Below are positions 24,936 through 34,383 of a stretch of DNA of 64,000 nt, one piece after another. The position numbers were made by a program, and so were the translations under genes. The stretch covers positions 62,001-126,000 of the forward strand of contig NZ_CP022584.1 of assembly GCF_002240225.1 (NCBI RefSeq), given 5' to 3'. The notes under the pieces were generated by a model that was given only the letters and a program-made list of their open reading frames with translations, ran no database searches and was not told the origin of the DNA. Each line of letters starts with the position of its first letter. The stretch's first letter is position 1. The stretch is from Paenibacillus physcomitrellae (GTDB lineage Bacteria; Bacillota; Bacilli; Paenibacillales; Paenibacillaceae).

Positions 24936-25865
24936 ATGAGCATTTTGGTTGACAAACATACGAAAGTCATCACCCAGGGGATAACGGGAGCTACAGGCTT
25001 GTTTCATACAAGAGGCGCTTTGGAATACGGGACGCAGATGGTCGGAGGCGTAACTCCGGGCAAAGGCGGCACGAATCTTGACATCGAACTTGAGAACGGC
25101 AAAGTCGTTACGTTGCCTATTTTCAACTCGGTAATCGAGGCCAAAGAGGAAACAGGTGCTACGGCCAGCGTTATTTACGTACCGCCTGCTTTTGCGGCTG
25201 ATTCGATTATGGAAGCCGTTGATGCCGGAATGGAGCTTGTGATCTGTATTACGGAAGGAATTCCGGTGCTTGATATGGTTAAGGTCAAACGATTTATGGA
25301 AGGTAAAAATACCGTCCTGATCGGGCCTAACTGCCCTGGCGTTATCACACCTGGAGAATGCAAAATCGGCATTATGCCGGGCTATATCCATAAACCTGGA
25401 CACGTTGGTGTCGTTTCCCGAAGCGGTACCTTGACTTATGAAGCGGTTCACCAGCTGTCTACGCGCGGATTGGGACAATCTACGGCAGTCGGTATCGGCG
25501 GTGACCCTGTTAAAGGTTCTGAATTTATCGATATTCTGGCCCGTTTCAACGAGGACCCTGATACCCATGCGGTTATCATGATCGGAGAAATCGGCGGAAC
25601 AGCGGAAGAGGAAGCGGCAGAGTGGGTTCGCGACAATATGACGAAACCTGTCGTTGGTTTTATCGGCGGTGTTACCGCTCCTCCGGGAAAAAGAATGGGC
25701 CATGCCGGTGCCATCATTTCCGGCGGCAAAGGTACAGCGAAAGAGAAGATCGAAAAGCTGGAGTCCTGCGGGATCAAGGTGGCTCCTACGCCGGCCGAAA
25801 TGGGTTCTACGCTGATCGAGGTGCTGGAAGCCAAAGGGCTGCTTGAGGGCTGCACTACTCATTAA
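24936..25865 (+). CDS. sucD: Succinyl-CoA synthetase alpha subunit
   Basis: The CoA-binding, phosphohistidine-carrying subunit that pairs with SucC. It has 309 residues, slightly longer than the Bacillus protein. It shows the CoA-binding Rossmann start ([19 protein letters not shown]), [12 protein letters not shown], and the phosphorylated His256 in [18 protein letters not shown] 24936 is chosen because AAGGAGG (24921-24927) precedes it; ATG 24909 is upstream of that site. Confidence 0.98.
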   Translation: MSILVDKHTKVITQGITGATGLFHTRGALEYGTQMVGGVTPGKGGTNLDIELENGKVVTLPIFNSVIEAKEETGATASVIYVPPAFAADSIMEAVDAGMELVICITEGIPVLDMVKVKRFMEGKNTVLIGPNCPGVITPGECKIGIMPGYIHKPGHVGVVSRSGTLTYEAVHQLSTRGLGQSTAVGIGGDPVKGSEFIDILARFNEDPDTHAVIMIGEIGGTAEEEAAEWVRDNMTKPVVGFIGGVTAPPGKRMGHAGAIISGGKGTAKEKIEKLESCGIKVAPTPAEMGSTLIEVLEAKGLLEGCTTH

Positions 25866-25898
25866 TATTTTGTCAATAGCTAGCTAAACAGGTAAAGG

Positions 25899-25940
25899 TA
25901 AGCAACCTTCCAACCGATCAGGGTGGAGGGTTGCTTATTT
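25899..25940 (+). terminator. Terminator after sucD
   Basis: A 14-base-pair stem (25899-25912 with 25924-25937, one G:T pair) followed by TTTG. It ends the sucCD operon. Confidence 0.82.
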
Positions 25941-26024
25941 GTGTCTGTACGGGGAAATGCCCGCTTATTTGCATTAAATATACGAAAAATATGGGAAGTA
26001 AACCAGTGAAAGGTGCTGAAACGG

Positions 26025-27095
26025 ATGGATAAAAGGGAACTGCTGATTGCCTTGAATGGAACCAAAGGAATAGGCTGGAAAACGATCTCGAGATTGATGG
26101 AACAAGGGGATTTAAGGGAAGTGGAGCATTTCGATGAGGCCGAATGGGGACGCCGGGGAGTAACGCCTTCAGCTGCCCGTAATTTGAAGCCGGAGCTGGA
26201 TGAGCAAAATCGGCAGGTACGAAAGAAATTAATGGAAGCTAAAGGGATTATTCCGGTTACAATCTGGGACGAAGAATACCCTATATTATTGAAGGAAATT
26301 TCTCAGCCGCCGTGGGTGCTGTATACGATAGGACGAATAGAACTGCTGTCTTCTTTCTCCATTGCCATGGTCGGCACTCGTGTCCCTACTGCTTATGGCC
26401 GTAAAATGGGAGAGTCGCTGGCAGGTTCTCTGGCTGAGCAAGGGGTTAATGTGATCAGCGGTCTGGCCCGTGGGATTGATGGCGTGTGTCATCAGGCTGC
26501 GTTGAGGGCAGCCGGAGCCACAACCGCCGTTTTGGGAACGGCCGTCGACCAGCCTTATCCGCCTGAGAATCGTTTTTTGTATAAAGAAATTGCCGAAAAA
26601 GGTCTGATCGTGTCCGAATACCCGATTGGTACACCGCCTCATCCTGGCCTCTTTCCCCAGCGGAATCGGATTATTGCCGGCTTAACTCGCGGCACGGTTG
26701 TTGTGGAAGCGGATGAGCGGAGCGGTTCGTTGATTACGGCTGATGCGGCGCTGGAAGCAAACCGGGATGTTTTTGCCGTACCTGGTCCGGTCACTTCTCC
26801 TAAAAGCCGAGGGACCTTGAACCTGATCAAACAGGGTGCTAAATTGATAACGCATGCAGAGGATGTTTTGGAAGAGTACGGTTTTGCCCCTGCCCAGAAA
26901 ATGCCTGAGGATGGAAACAAGTTGACAGAAGATGAACAGCGCATATACCATATGTTGGAGCAGGGAAACAGAAGTTTTGATGAGCTGTTAACCCTGAGCG
27001 GCTGGGAGTTTGGACTTTTGCATTCAGTTCTGTTATCTTTAATCATAAAAAAGCAGGCAGTACAATTGCCGGGCTCTATTTATAAGTTAATTTAA
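26025..27095 (+). CDS. dprA: DNA processing protein DprA
   Basis: Binds incoming single-stranded DNA during transformation and loads RecA. It has 356 residues: an N-terminal helical SAM/helix-hairpin-like part (ALNGTKGIGWKTISRL), then the Rossmann-like core with MVGTRVPTAYG, ISGLARGIDGVCHQAAL, FPQRNRIIAGL, VVVEADERSGSLITA and AVPGP, and a winged-helix-like tail. ATG 26025 follows AAAGGTG by about nine bases; GTG 26013 overlaps that site. It precedes topA, as in many Firmicutes, and comM is nearby. Confidence 0.96.
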   Translation: MDKRELLIALNGTKGIGWKTISRLMEQGDLREVEHFDEAEWGRRGVTPSAARNLKPELDEQNRQVRKKLMEAKGIIPVTIWDEEYPILLKEISQPPWVLYTIGRIELLSSFSIAMVGTRVPTAYGRKMGESLAGSLAEQGVNVISGLARGIDGVCHQAALRAAGATTAVLGTAVDQPYPPENRFLYKEIAEKGLIVSEYPIGTPPHPGLFPQRNRIIAGLTRGTVVVEADERSGSLITADAALEANRDVFAVPGPVTSPKSRGTLNLIKQGAKLITHAEDVLEEYGFAPAQKMPEDGNKLTEDEQRIYHMLEQGNRSFDELLTLSGWEFGLLHSVLLSLIIKKQAVQLPGSIYKLI

Positions 27096-27172
27096 ACGGA
27101 TAATGCCAAACAAACGAAAGTAATCAAATTTTGTAAGCAAGTATTTTGTAAGGAAGAGAGGAGGGGACTCCC

Positions 27173-29278
27173 ATGGCGGATTCATTAGTTATCGTGGAAT
27201 CACCAGCGAAAGCGAAAACGATCGGCAAATATTTGGGCAGTAAGTTTATCGTGAAAGCTTCGATGGGCCATGTTCGAGATTTGCCTAAAAGTCAAATCGG
27301 GGTTGAGGTTGAGAATGATTTTAATCCCAAATATATAACCATCCGCGGAAAAGGTTCCGTACTGAAAGAATTAAAGGACGCCAGAAAAAAAGTCAAAAAA
27401 GTATATCTGGCGGCTGACCCCGATCGCGAAGGGGAGGCTATCGCTTGGCATTTGGCCCATGTACTTGACTTGGAGGAAGGCGAAAGCTGCCGGGTCGTTT
27501 TCAATGAAATTACGAAGCAGGCTGTTAAAGATGCCTTCAAGACGCCGCGCAAGATAAATATGGATCTGGTAAACGCGCAGCAGGCCCGCCGTATTCTTGA
27601 CCGGCTGGTAGGTTACAAGATCAGCCCTCTTTTATGGAAGAAAGTCAAAAAAGGGTTATCCGCCGGACGTGTTCAGTCGGTAGCCGTTAAAATCATTTTG
27701 GATCGTGAGAATGAGATTTCGGAATTTGTTCCAGAAGAATACTGGAGCATTACAGCCGGACTGAAGACGGGCAGCACGGCTTTCGAAGCCAAGTTCCACA
27801 AGCTGGCCGGAGAGAAAAAGGAGCTTCACAGCGAAGCGGATGTTCAGGAAGTGCTTAAGGCAATCGAGAATGCAGAGTATACGGTGGGCACCGTTAAAGA
27901 GAAGGAACGCCAAAGACATCCGGCGCCGCCTTTTACGACAAGCTCACTACAGCAGGAAGCGGCTCGAAAGCTGAATTTCCGTGCAGCTAAAACGATGTCT
28001 GTTGCCCAGCAGCTTTATGAGGGCGTAGACCTTGGCAAGGAAGGTACGGTTGGTCTTATTACCTACATGCGTACGGATTCCACCCGGATCGCCGAATCGG
28101 CGCAAGGGGAAGCCAAAGCTTTTATCGTGGAAAAGTATGGAGAGGCTTTTGCTCCGGAAACGCCGCGTCAATATGTGAAGAAAGCCGCTAATGCGCAGGA
28201 TGCGCACGAAGCGATTCGTCCAACCTCAATTGAGCGGGATCCCGATTCCGTCAAAGCTTTTATGAGCAAAGACCAGTTCAAGCTCTATAAGTTGATTTGG
28301 GAACGGTTTATGGCCAGTCAAATGTCTTCGGCAATTTTAGATACCTTGTCCGTAGATATTACGGCTGGTGAAGTTGTTTTCCGGGCGGTCGGCTCCAAAA
28401 TCCGCTTCCATGGATTTATGAAGGTTTATGTGGAAGGAAGCGATGATGGAACGGCTTCGGATGACGACAAGTTCCTCCCGCCGCTTCATGAAGGCGACAA
28501 GCTGTCTCTGGAGAAGATTGAACCCAAGCAGCATTTTACGCAGCCGCCTCCAAGATATACAGAGGCCCGTCTGGTTAAAACGCTTGAGGAACTGGGTATC
28601 GGCAGACCAAGTACCTATGCGCCTACGCTGGAAACGATCCAGAAGCGGGGCTACGTAGCGATCGAAGAGAAGAAATTTATGCCTACCGAGCTTGGTGAGC
28701 TGGTTATTGAGCAGATGGAGCAATTTTTCCCGGAGATTCTGGACGTCGAGTTTACTGCGAACATGGAAGATGATCTTGACCATGTGGAAGAAGGCTCCGA
28801 GGACTGGGTTCGTGTATTAGGCGAGTTCTATGAGTCCTTTGAGAAGCGGCTCGAGGTTGCGGAAGAGGAAATGAAGGAAATTGAAATCGAAGACGAGGTT
28901 TCCGATGAGATTTGTGAGAAATGCGGGAAACACATGGTCTACAAGCTGGGACGTTTCGGTAAATTCCTGGCCTGCTCCGGTTTTCCGGACTGCCGGAATA
29001 CAAAACCGATCGTGAAGGAAATCGGAGTCACCTGTCCGAAATGCAAGGAAGGGCATGTGGTGGAACGACGCAGCAAAAAAGGCCGTGTCTTCTACGGCTG
29101 TAACCGCTATCCGGAATGTGATTATGTGTCCTGGGATAAACCTTCGGCCAAACCTTGTCCGGAGTGCGGCTCGCTGATGATTGAGAAACGCAACAAGCAG
29201 GGTATCAAGCTGCAATGTACATCCTGCGACCATACGGAAATGGTAGAAGAAGATAACGATGAGGCAGCTGAGTTTTAA
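27173..29278 (+). CDS. topA: DNA topoisomerase I
   Basis: A type IA topoisomerase that relaxes negative supercoils. It has 701 residues. The Toprim domain starts [17 protein letters not shown] (Glu9) with DPDREGEA (from Asp82). The nucleophile is Tyr298 in [13 protein letters not shown]. The C-terminus carries three tetracysteine zinc ribbons starting at CEKCGK, CPKCKE and CPECGS. ATG 27173 follows a strong GAGGAGGGG. The gene lies between dprA and trmFO, as in B. subtilis. Confidence 0.98.
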   Translation: MADSLVIVESPAKAKTIGKYLGSKFIVKASMGHVRDLPKSQIGVEVENDFNPKYITIRGKGSVLKELKDARKKVKKVYLAADPDREGEAIAWHLAHVLDLEEGESCRVVFNEITKQAVKDAFKTPRKINMDLVNAQQARRILDRLVGYKISPLLWKKVKKGLSAGRVQSVAVKIILDRENEISEFVPEEYWSITAGLKTGSTAFEAKFHKLAGEKKELHSEADVQEVLKAIENAEYTVGTVKEKERQRHPAPPFTTSSLQQEAARKLNFRAAKTMSVAQQLYEGVDLGKEGTVGLITYMRTDSTRIAESAQGEAKAFIVEKYGEAFAPETPRQYVKKAANAQDAHEAIRPTSIERDPDSVKAFMSKDQFKLYKLIWERFMASQMSSAILDTLSVDITAGEVVFRAVGSKIRFHGFMKVYVEGSDDGTASDDDKFLPPLHEGDKLSLEKIEPKQHFTQPPPRYTEARLVKTLEELGIGRPSTYAPTLETIQKRGYVAIEEKKFMPTELGELVIEQMEQFFPEILDVEFTANMEDDLDHVEEGSEDWVRVLGEFYESFEKRLEVAEEEMKEIEIEDEVSDEICEKCGKHMVYKLGRFGKFLACSGFPDCRNTKPIVKEIGVTCPKCKEGHVVERRSKKGRVFYGCNRYPECDYVSWDKPSAKPCPECGSLMIEKRNKQGIKLQCTSCDHTEMVEEDNDEAAEF

Positions 29279-29299
29279 CTTAATTGGGGGTTGTAACAA

Positions 29300-30622
29300 T
29301 TGACAGAACAAAATAGGGTTACCGTGATCGGCGCAGGTTTGGCGGGCAGCGAAGCTGCCTGGCAGATTGCGAGTCGCGGTGTCCCCGTTACTTTATATGA
29401 GATGCGTCCGGTAGTGAAGACACCGGCGCATCATACGAATCAATTTGCCGAGCTGGTTTGCAGTAATTCGCTCCGGGCAAACGGCTTGACAAACGCGGTT
29501 GGCGTTTTGAAGGAAGAAATGCGGATGCTCGATTCGCTGGTGCTGGGAGCGGCGGACCGGAATGCGGTTCCGGCGGGTGGAGCGCTTGCCGTAGACCGGG
29601 ATGGATTCTCGGGGGAGATTACCAAGACGCTGCACGAACATCCGCTGGTAACGGTAATCAATGAAGAGATTCAGGAGATTCCTCAGGACGGCGTTGTCGT
29701 GATTGCGACAGGACCTTTGACTTCACCGGCATTGTCCGAGAAAATCAAAGCGTTGATGGGCGAGGAATATTTCTATTTCTACGATGCGGCTGCGCCGATT
29801 ATCGAGAAAGATTCCATTGACATGAACAAGGTATATTTGGCTTCCCGTTATGATAAGGGAGAGGCCGCTTATCTGAACTGCCCAATGAATGAAGAGGAAT
29901 TTAACGCTTTTTATGATGCGCTGATTTCTGCAGAAGTAGCTCAGCTTAAGGAATTTGAGAAAGAGGTTTATTTCGAGGGCTGTATGCCCATTGAAGTGAT
30001 GATGAAGCGCGGGAAGCAAACGGCTTTGTTTGGACCCATGAAACCTGTCGGGTTGATTAACCCGCACACAGGAACGCTTCCATATGCCGTTGTGCAGCTG
30101 CGTCAGGATAATGCTGCTGGCACGCTGTACAATATGGTTGGATTCCAGACCCACTTGAAATGGGGCGAGCAGAAGCGGGTATTCTCGATGATTCCGGGAC
30201 TTGAGAACGCAGAGTTTGTTCGTTACGGCGTTATGCACCGCAATACCTTTATTAATTCGCCTAAACTGATGCAGCCGACTTACCAGTTCAAGAGCCGTCC
30301 GACGCTGTTTTTTGCCGGGCAGATGACTGGGGTAGAAGGTTATGTGGAATCGGCCGCATCCGGACTTATTGCCGGCATTAATGCCGCACGTGTGGCTTCC
30401 GGGCAGGATGGTATTATTTTTCCGGAGGAGACCACATTAGGCAGTATGGCTCGTTATATTACGACTGCAGATTTCAAACATTTCCAGCCGATGAATGCCA
30501 ACTTCGGATTGTTCCCTAAACTGGATACTCGGATCAAGCAAAAGAAAGAAAAATATGAAGCGCTCGCTCACCGCGCGCTAAATTCTTTACAAACCTTTAT
30601 TACGGCTTCCGGACTTAAATAA
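29300..30622 (+). CDS. trmFO: tRNA (uracil-54) methyltransferase TrmFO
   Basis: A folate- and FAD-dependent enzyme that methylates U54 of the tRNA T-loop. It has 440 residues: N-terminal FAD motif [13 protein letters not shown], conserved Cys54 in [10 protein letters not shown] and a second cysteine in the EGCMPIE motif, and a C-terminal [18 protein letters not shown] segment. The start is TTG 29300, nine bases after TTGGGGG. It is 21 bases from topA and 21 from hslV, so the three are probably co-transcribed. Confidence 0.97.
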   Translation: MTEQNRVTVIGAGLAGSEAAWQIASRGVPVTLYEMRPVVKTPAHHTNQFAELVCSNSLRANGLTNAVGVLKEEMRMLDSLVLGAADRNAVPAGGALAVDRDGFSGEITKTLHEHPLVTVINEEIQEIPQDGVVVIATGPLTSPALSEKIKALMGEEYFYFYDAAAPIIEKDSIDMNKVYLASRYDKGEAAYLNCPMNEEEFNAFYDALISAEVAQLKEFEKEVYFEGCMPIEVMMKRGKQTALFGPMKPVGLINPHTGTLPYAVVQLRQDNAAGTLYNMVGFQTHLKWGEQKRVFSMIPGLENAEFVRYGVMHRNTFINSPKLMQPTYQFKSRPTLFFAGQMTGVEGYVESAASGLIAGINAARVASGQDGIIFPEETTLGSMARYITTADFKHFQPMNANFGLFPKLDTRIKQKKEKYEALAHRALNSLQTFITASGLK

Positions 30623-30643
30623 CCCTAAGGAAGGTGCTTACGG

Positions 30644-31186
30644 ATGGATTTATCTTTTCATGCCACTACGATCTGTGCAGTCCGTCATAATGGACAATGC
30701 GCTATTGCGGGCGATGGCCAGGTGACGTTTGGAGAGAACGTCATTATGAAGCATACGGCCAAGAAGGTCCGCCGTTTATACCGCGGCCAGGTTTTGGCCG
30801 GTTTCGCCGGTTCGGTCGCGGATGCGATCACGCTCTTTGAGAAGTTTGAAGGCAAACTGGAAGAACACCACGGGAACCTGCAGCGGGCTGCTGTTGAACT
30901 GGCCAAGGAGTGGCGTCAGGATCGCGTGCTCCGCAAGCTGGAGGCGCTTCTGATCGTCATGGATAAAAGCGGAATGCTGCTGATCTCCGGCGGTGGTGAA
31001 ATTATCGAACCGGATGACGATGTGCTGGCTATCGGATCCGGCGGCAATTATGCCTTGTCTGCTGCCCGGGCGCTGAAGCGTCATGCCCAAGGGCTTGGTG
31101 CCAAAGAGATGGCCTATGAGGCCTTAAAAGTAGCAGCAGATATTTGCGTATATACAAACCATAACATTATCGTCGAAGAACTGTAA
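30644..31186 (+). CDS. hslV: ATP-dependent protease subunit HslV (ClpQ)
   Basis: The proteolytic chamber of the HslUV complex. It has 180 residues, beginning [17 protein letters not shown], with AGDGQVTFG and [20 protein letters not shown]. HslV enzymes use an N-terminal Thr or, in B. subtilis, Ser exposed by processing. Here candidate nucleophiles are Ser4 and the Thr8-Thr9 pair, and removal of more than the initiator Met is needed to expose any of them. ATG 30644 follows AAGGAAGG. It is followed by a hairpin before hslU. Confidence 0.96.
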   Translation: MDLSFHATTICAVRHNGQCAIAGDGQVTFGENVIMKHTAKKVRRLYRGQVLAGFAGSVADAITLFEKFEGKLEEHHGNLQRAAVELAKEWRQDRVLRKLEALLIVMDKSGMLLISGGGEIIEPDDDVLAIGSGGNYALSAARALKRHAQGLGAKEMAYEALKVAADICVYTNHNIIVEEL

Positions 31187-31199
31187 TAGAATGGGAGAG

Positions 31200-31240
31200 A
31201 AGGCGGCCTTTACGGGCTGTCAAACCTGGCCGGCTTTTTT
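31200..31240 (+). terminator. Terminator-like hairpin between hslV and hslU
   Basis: AAGGCGGCC (31200-31208) pairs with GGCCGGCTT (31228-31236) with one mismatch, followed by TTTT. The right arm can alternatively pair with AAGCCGGTC (31268-31276). It would reduce hslU relative to hslV unless the alternative forms. Confidence 0.6.
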
Positions 31241-31299
31241 CTGATGGATTAGACTTCCTTATGAGAGAAGCCGGTCTTATTTTTCAGGAGGCACGAGGT

Positions 31300-32715
31300 A
31301 TGAGAAATCAATCACTAACGCCAAGAGAAATTGTAACCGAGCTGGATAAATATATCGTCGGGCAAAAACAAGCCAAAAAATCCGTTGCCGTTGCTCTGCG
31401 CAACCGGTATCGCCGCAGCCTGCTTCATGATGATGTCAGAGATGAAATTGTACCGAAAAATATTTTGATGATTGGGCCGACAGGGGTCGGGAAGACGGAG
31501 ATCGCCCGGCGTCTGGCCAAACTGGTCGGAGCCCCTTTTGTTAAAGTGGAAGCCACCAAGTTTACAGAAGTCGGTTACGTGGGTCGGGATGTCGAATCCA
31601 TGATTCGTGATCTTATTGAAACTTCCATCCGCATGGTGAAAGCCGAACGGACTGAACAAGTTCAAGATAAGGCAGAAGAGCTGGCCAACGAACGTCTGGT
31701 TCAATTGCTTGCCCCTTCTACAGCGCAGAATAAACAGCAGCGGAATCCGTTTGAAATGCTGTTTGGCGGCGGAGGAGCGGGACAATCCCAGGAGCCGGCG
31801 TCAGGAAAAGACGAAGAGGAAAAAGACAGCCAGCTTGCGGAGAAGCGGCGTCAGATTCGATTCAAGTTGCTGTCAGGCAGCCTCGAAGAAGACATCGTTG
31901 AAATTGATGTTGAGGATACCGCCCCAACTATGCTGGATATGTTGTCCGGTCAGGGCGGCGACCAAATGGGCATGAATATGCAGGAAATGCTCGGCAGCTT
32001 TATGCCGAAACGGACCAGAAAGCGTAAGCTCAGCGTGAAGGAAGCCCGCAAGGTGCTGACCCAGGAAGAAGCCAACAAGCTGATTGATCATGATGATCTT
32101 GTTCAGGAAGCGGTAAGCCGCGCGGAGCAGTCCGGCATCATTTTTATAGACGAGATTGATAAGGTGGCCAGCAAAGGCCAGGGATCAGGTCCGGATGTAT
32201 CCAGAGAAGGGGTTCAGCGAGATATTCTGCCGATCGTCGAAGGATCAACGGTTATGACCAAATATGGCCCCGTCAAGACGGATTATATTTTGTTCATAGC
32301 TGCGGGAGCTTTTCATGTGGCTAAACCTTCTGATTTAATTCCGGAGCTGCAGGGCCGATTCCCGATTCGCGTTGAACTCAGCAGTTTAAGTTTGGATGAT
32401 TTTGTATCTATTTTGACCGAACCCCAAAATGCATTGACGAAACAATATGCAGACTTGCTGGCTACCGAAAACATCAACATCGAATTTTCGCCAGAGGCGA
32501 TTCGTGAAATAGCGTCGATTGCGGCAACGGTAAATGCCAATAATGAAAACATTGGCGCCCGCCGGCTCCATACCATTCTGGAGAAATTGCTTGAGGACCT
32601 GTCCTTTGAAGCGCCTGAACTGACATTGGAACAATTTGTGATAACTCCCCAATATGTTAAAGGCAAACTTGGAGACATTGCGGAGGATCGTGATTTGAGT
32701 CAATACATTTTGTAA
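31300..32715 (+). CDS. hslU: HslUV unfoldase subunit HslU (ClpY)
   Basis: An AAA+ ATPase that unfolds substrates and feeds them to HslV. It has 471 residues: [17 protein letters not shown] at the N-terminus, Walker A GPTGVGKT (59-66), an intermediate domain with a [21 protein letters not shown] insert, Walker [12 protein letters not shown], and a C-terminal sensor-2 domain ending YIL, the tail that opens HslV. ATG 31300 follows AGGAGG; an upstream ATG at 31261 precedes that site. In B. subtilis codY follows; here it is absent and flgB is next after 424 bases. Confidence 0.97.
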   Translation: MRNQSLTPREIVTELDKYIVGQKQAKKSVAVALRNRYRRSLLHDDVRDEIVPKNILMIGPTGVGKTEIARRLAKLVGAPFVKVEATKFTEVGYVGRDVESMIRDLIETSIRMVKAERTEQVQDKAEELANERLVQLLAPSTAQNKQQRNPFEMLFGGGGAGQSQEPASGKDEEEKDSQLAEKRRQIRFKLLSGSLEEDIVEIDVEDTAPTMLDMLSGQGGDQMGMNMQEMLGSFMPKRTRKRKLSVKEARKVLTQEEANKLIDHDDLVQEAVSRAEQSGIIFIDEIDKVASKGQGSGPDVSREGVQRDILPIVEGSTVMTKYGPVKTDYILFIAAGAFHVAKPSDLIPELQGRFPIRVELSSLSLDDFVSILTEPQNALTKQYADLLATENINIEFSPEAIREIASIAATVNANNENIGARRLHTILEKLLEDLSFEAPELTLEQFVITPQYVKGKLGDIAEDRDLSQYIL

Positions 32716-32783
32716 CCGATTCGGCTATCAAGGAAGAAGCAGTTGAACCGGAATAAAACCGAAAAAAATAGCAAGAAATAGCG

Positions 32784-32838
32784 AGAGACCGACCAGTGCC
32801 TATAGGATATAGGACATTGGTCGGTCTCTTGTTTATTC
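32784..32838 (+). terminator. Terminator after hslU
   Basis: A 15-base-pair stem (32784-32798 with 32815-32829, one G:T pair) encloses a 16-base loop and is followed by TGTTTATT. It isolates hslU transcription from the fla/che operon. Confidence 0.82.
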
Positions 32839-32968
32839 CGACAGTCCTTTGACCTGACTTTGTCGCTTTATGGCAAAAATTATAAGCATTTATATGAAAA
32901 TAGTGATAAAATATACAGGATTGTGCCATATTTTCGGAAAGATAGTCCTTTTTTCTTATTGTATTCTA

Positions 32969-32996
32969 TTACAAAGAATAAGAAACTTAGTATAGG
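32969..32996 (+). promoter_or_regulatory. Weak sigma-A promoter candidate for fla/che
   Basis: TTACAA (32969-32974), a 16-base spacer and TATAGG (32991-32996), each four of six, in a very A/T-rich stretch. It is the best vegetative match I could find before flgB. Confidence 0.3.
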
Positions 32997-33039
32997 TAGT
33001 TGAACAATATTTTTCCATAATAGGACGTAAGAAATAAAT

Positions 33040-33066
33040 TAAAGTAGATGGATTTGTCGAGATAAG
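33040..33066 (+). promoter_or_regulatory. Possible sigma-D promoter before flgB
   Basis: TAAA (33040-33043) is followed after 12-15 bases by GTCGAGATAA, a partial match to the GCCGATAT -10 of motility sigma factors. B. subtilis has both sigma-A and sigma-D promoters before its fla/che operon, so the position is right, but the match is imperfect. Confidence 0.3.
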
Positions 33067-33139
33067 AGGAAAATGACGAAAAATGTAGAAATGTTAATAT
33101 GGACCTAAAAAGATAGGGATATAGGAGGAGAATGAAGAG

Positions 33140-33550
33140 ATGCAGCTGCTGAATGGAGTCGGCTTTGACCGCTTGCAAAATGCAATTCAAGCCTCGGATC
33201 TGAGACAAAACGTGATCGCCAATAATATTGCCAATGTAGACACCCCTAAGTTCAAACGGTCGGATGTCTCTTTTGAGTCATTGCTTCAGAACGAAATGGG
33301 TAATGGTATGAAGGAATTGTCGGGACTGCGCACAGATCCGAGACATTTTGCTATAGGAACTTCAACCAAAGTGCCGTCGGCTAAAGTAACAACCGATAAC
33401 GCTACAACGATGAATAACAATTTGAACAATGTAGATATAGATCGTGAGATGTCCTTATTAGCGGAGAACCAATTGCGTTACAACTCTTACATAGAGGAGC
33501 TTAATTATCAGATTAAAATGATGAAGACAGCAGTAGGAGGAAACGTTTAA
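33140..33550 (+). CDS. flgB: Flagellar basal body rod protein FlgB
   Basis: A proximal rod subunit secreted by the flagellar export apparatus. It has 136 residues, with the axial-family N-terminal motif VIANNIANVDTPKFKR and a C-terminal amphipathic helix. ATG 33140 follows AGGAGG by 11 bases. It is the first gene of the fla/che operon and is two bases from flgC. Confidence 0.97.
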   Translation: MQLLNGVGFDRLQNAIQASDLRQNVIANNIANVDTPKFKRSDVSFESLLQNEMGNGMKELSGLRTDPRHFAIGTSTKVPSAKVTTDNATTMNNNLNNVDIDREMSLLAENQLRYNSYIEELNYQIKMMKTAVGGNV

Positions 33551-33552
33551 TT

Positions 33553-34005
33553 ATGAATATTAGCAACAGCTTTGGCATTAGTTCGTCAGCTCTAACCGCC
33601 CAGCGTTTGCGTATGGACGTTATTTCCTCCAATATCGCAAATGCGGAAACAACACGCGCTTCCGTGGTAGACGGCAAGGCGGTGCCTTATCGCCGGAAGA
33701 TGGTTGTTCTATCTTCGGATCAGACGCCATTCAGCAATGTTTTGAACCAGGCCATGAATGGACAATCCTCAGCAGGCCAAGGGGTAAAGGTCAAGGCGAT
33801 TGAGGAAGATCAATCTCCGTTCAAGCCGGTGTATGACCCGGACCATCCGGATGCGGATAGTGAAGGGTACGTGTATATGCCGAATGTCGATACGGTCAAA
33901 GAAATGGTCGATATGATTTCGGCATCCCGTTCTTATGAAGCCAATGTGACGGCGTTAAACGCGTCGAAGAGCATGCTCACTAAAGCACTGCAAATCGGAA
34001 AATAA
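33553..34005 (+). CDS. flgC: Flagellar basal body rod protein FlgC
   Basis: A rod subunit of 150 residues. Its N-terminus resembles FlgB (MDVISSNIANAETTR), and the C-terminal SRSYEANVTALNASKSML segment is the family signature. It begins two bases after flgB; AGTAGGAGG lies upstream inside the end of flgB. Confidence 0.97.
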   Translation: MNISNSFGISSSALTAQRLRMDVISSNIANAETTRASVVDGKAVPYRRKMVVLSSDQTPFSNVLNQAMNGQSSAGQGVKVKAIEEDQSPFKPVYDPDHPDADSEGYVYMPNVDTVKEMVDMISASRSYEANVTALNASKSMLTKALQIGK

Positions 34006-34035
34006 ATCATGACTGAGAGATGGAGGCTTATATAA

Positions 34036-34344
34036 ATGATTCAGAATGTTAGCATACCTGCCGTACAGCAGCTTGAAATGATTAAGCCGCAAGCCGTTAT
34101 AGACACTCCGACTCCGGCAGAAAGTCTTAACAGCTTTGGTTCCTACTTGAAGAATGCCATAGACGGTGTAGCGGCCCAGGAACAAAACGTTCAAGCGCTT
34201 AACAATCAGTTTATGGCTGGTAAAGTTAATGTGGATCAGGTGATGATCGGATCGGAACAGGCTTTGCTTAGTTTACAGCTTACTACTCAAGTTCGTAACA
34301 AGGTAATTGAAGCCTATCAGGAAATTATGCGAACTCAAATGTAA
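34036..34344 (+). CDS. fliE: Flagellar hook-basal body protein FliE
   Basis: A 102-residue protein that connects the MS-ring to the rod and is the first export substrate. Features are the FGSYLKNAIDGVAAQEQ region, the helical middle and the C-terminal LSLQLTTQVRNKVIEAYQEI signature. ATG 34036 follows GAGATGGAGG. It lies between flgC and fliF. Confidence 0.96.
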   Translation: MIQNVSIPAVQQLEMIKPQAVIDTPTPAESLNSFGSYLKNAIDGVAAQEQNVQALNNQFMAGKVNVDQVMIGSEQALLSLQLTTQVRNKVIEAYQEIMRTQM

Positions 34345-34383
34345 GCAGGACCAGTTAAGCCAAGTTTCGGATGAGGTGACAAT

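Larger units (their letters stand above)
32716..33139 (+). other. Intergenic region before the fla/che operon
   Basis: This 424-base A/T-rich region holds a strong terminator at 32784-32838 and, presumably, the operon promoters. Candidate sigma-A and sigma-D boxes are listed separately, both weak. No open reading frame with a ribosome binding site was found, and no codY gene or fragment can be read here. Confidence 0.7.

Noticed and set aside
23690..24973. 427-codon minus-strand frame opposite sucC
   Set aside because: sucC on the + strand is a complete, unmistakable family member; the antisense frame has no ribosome binding site or recognisable domain.
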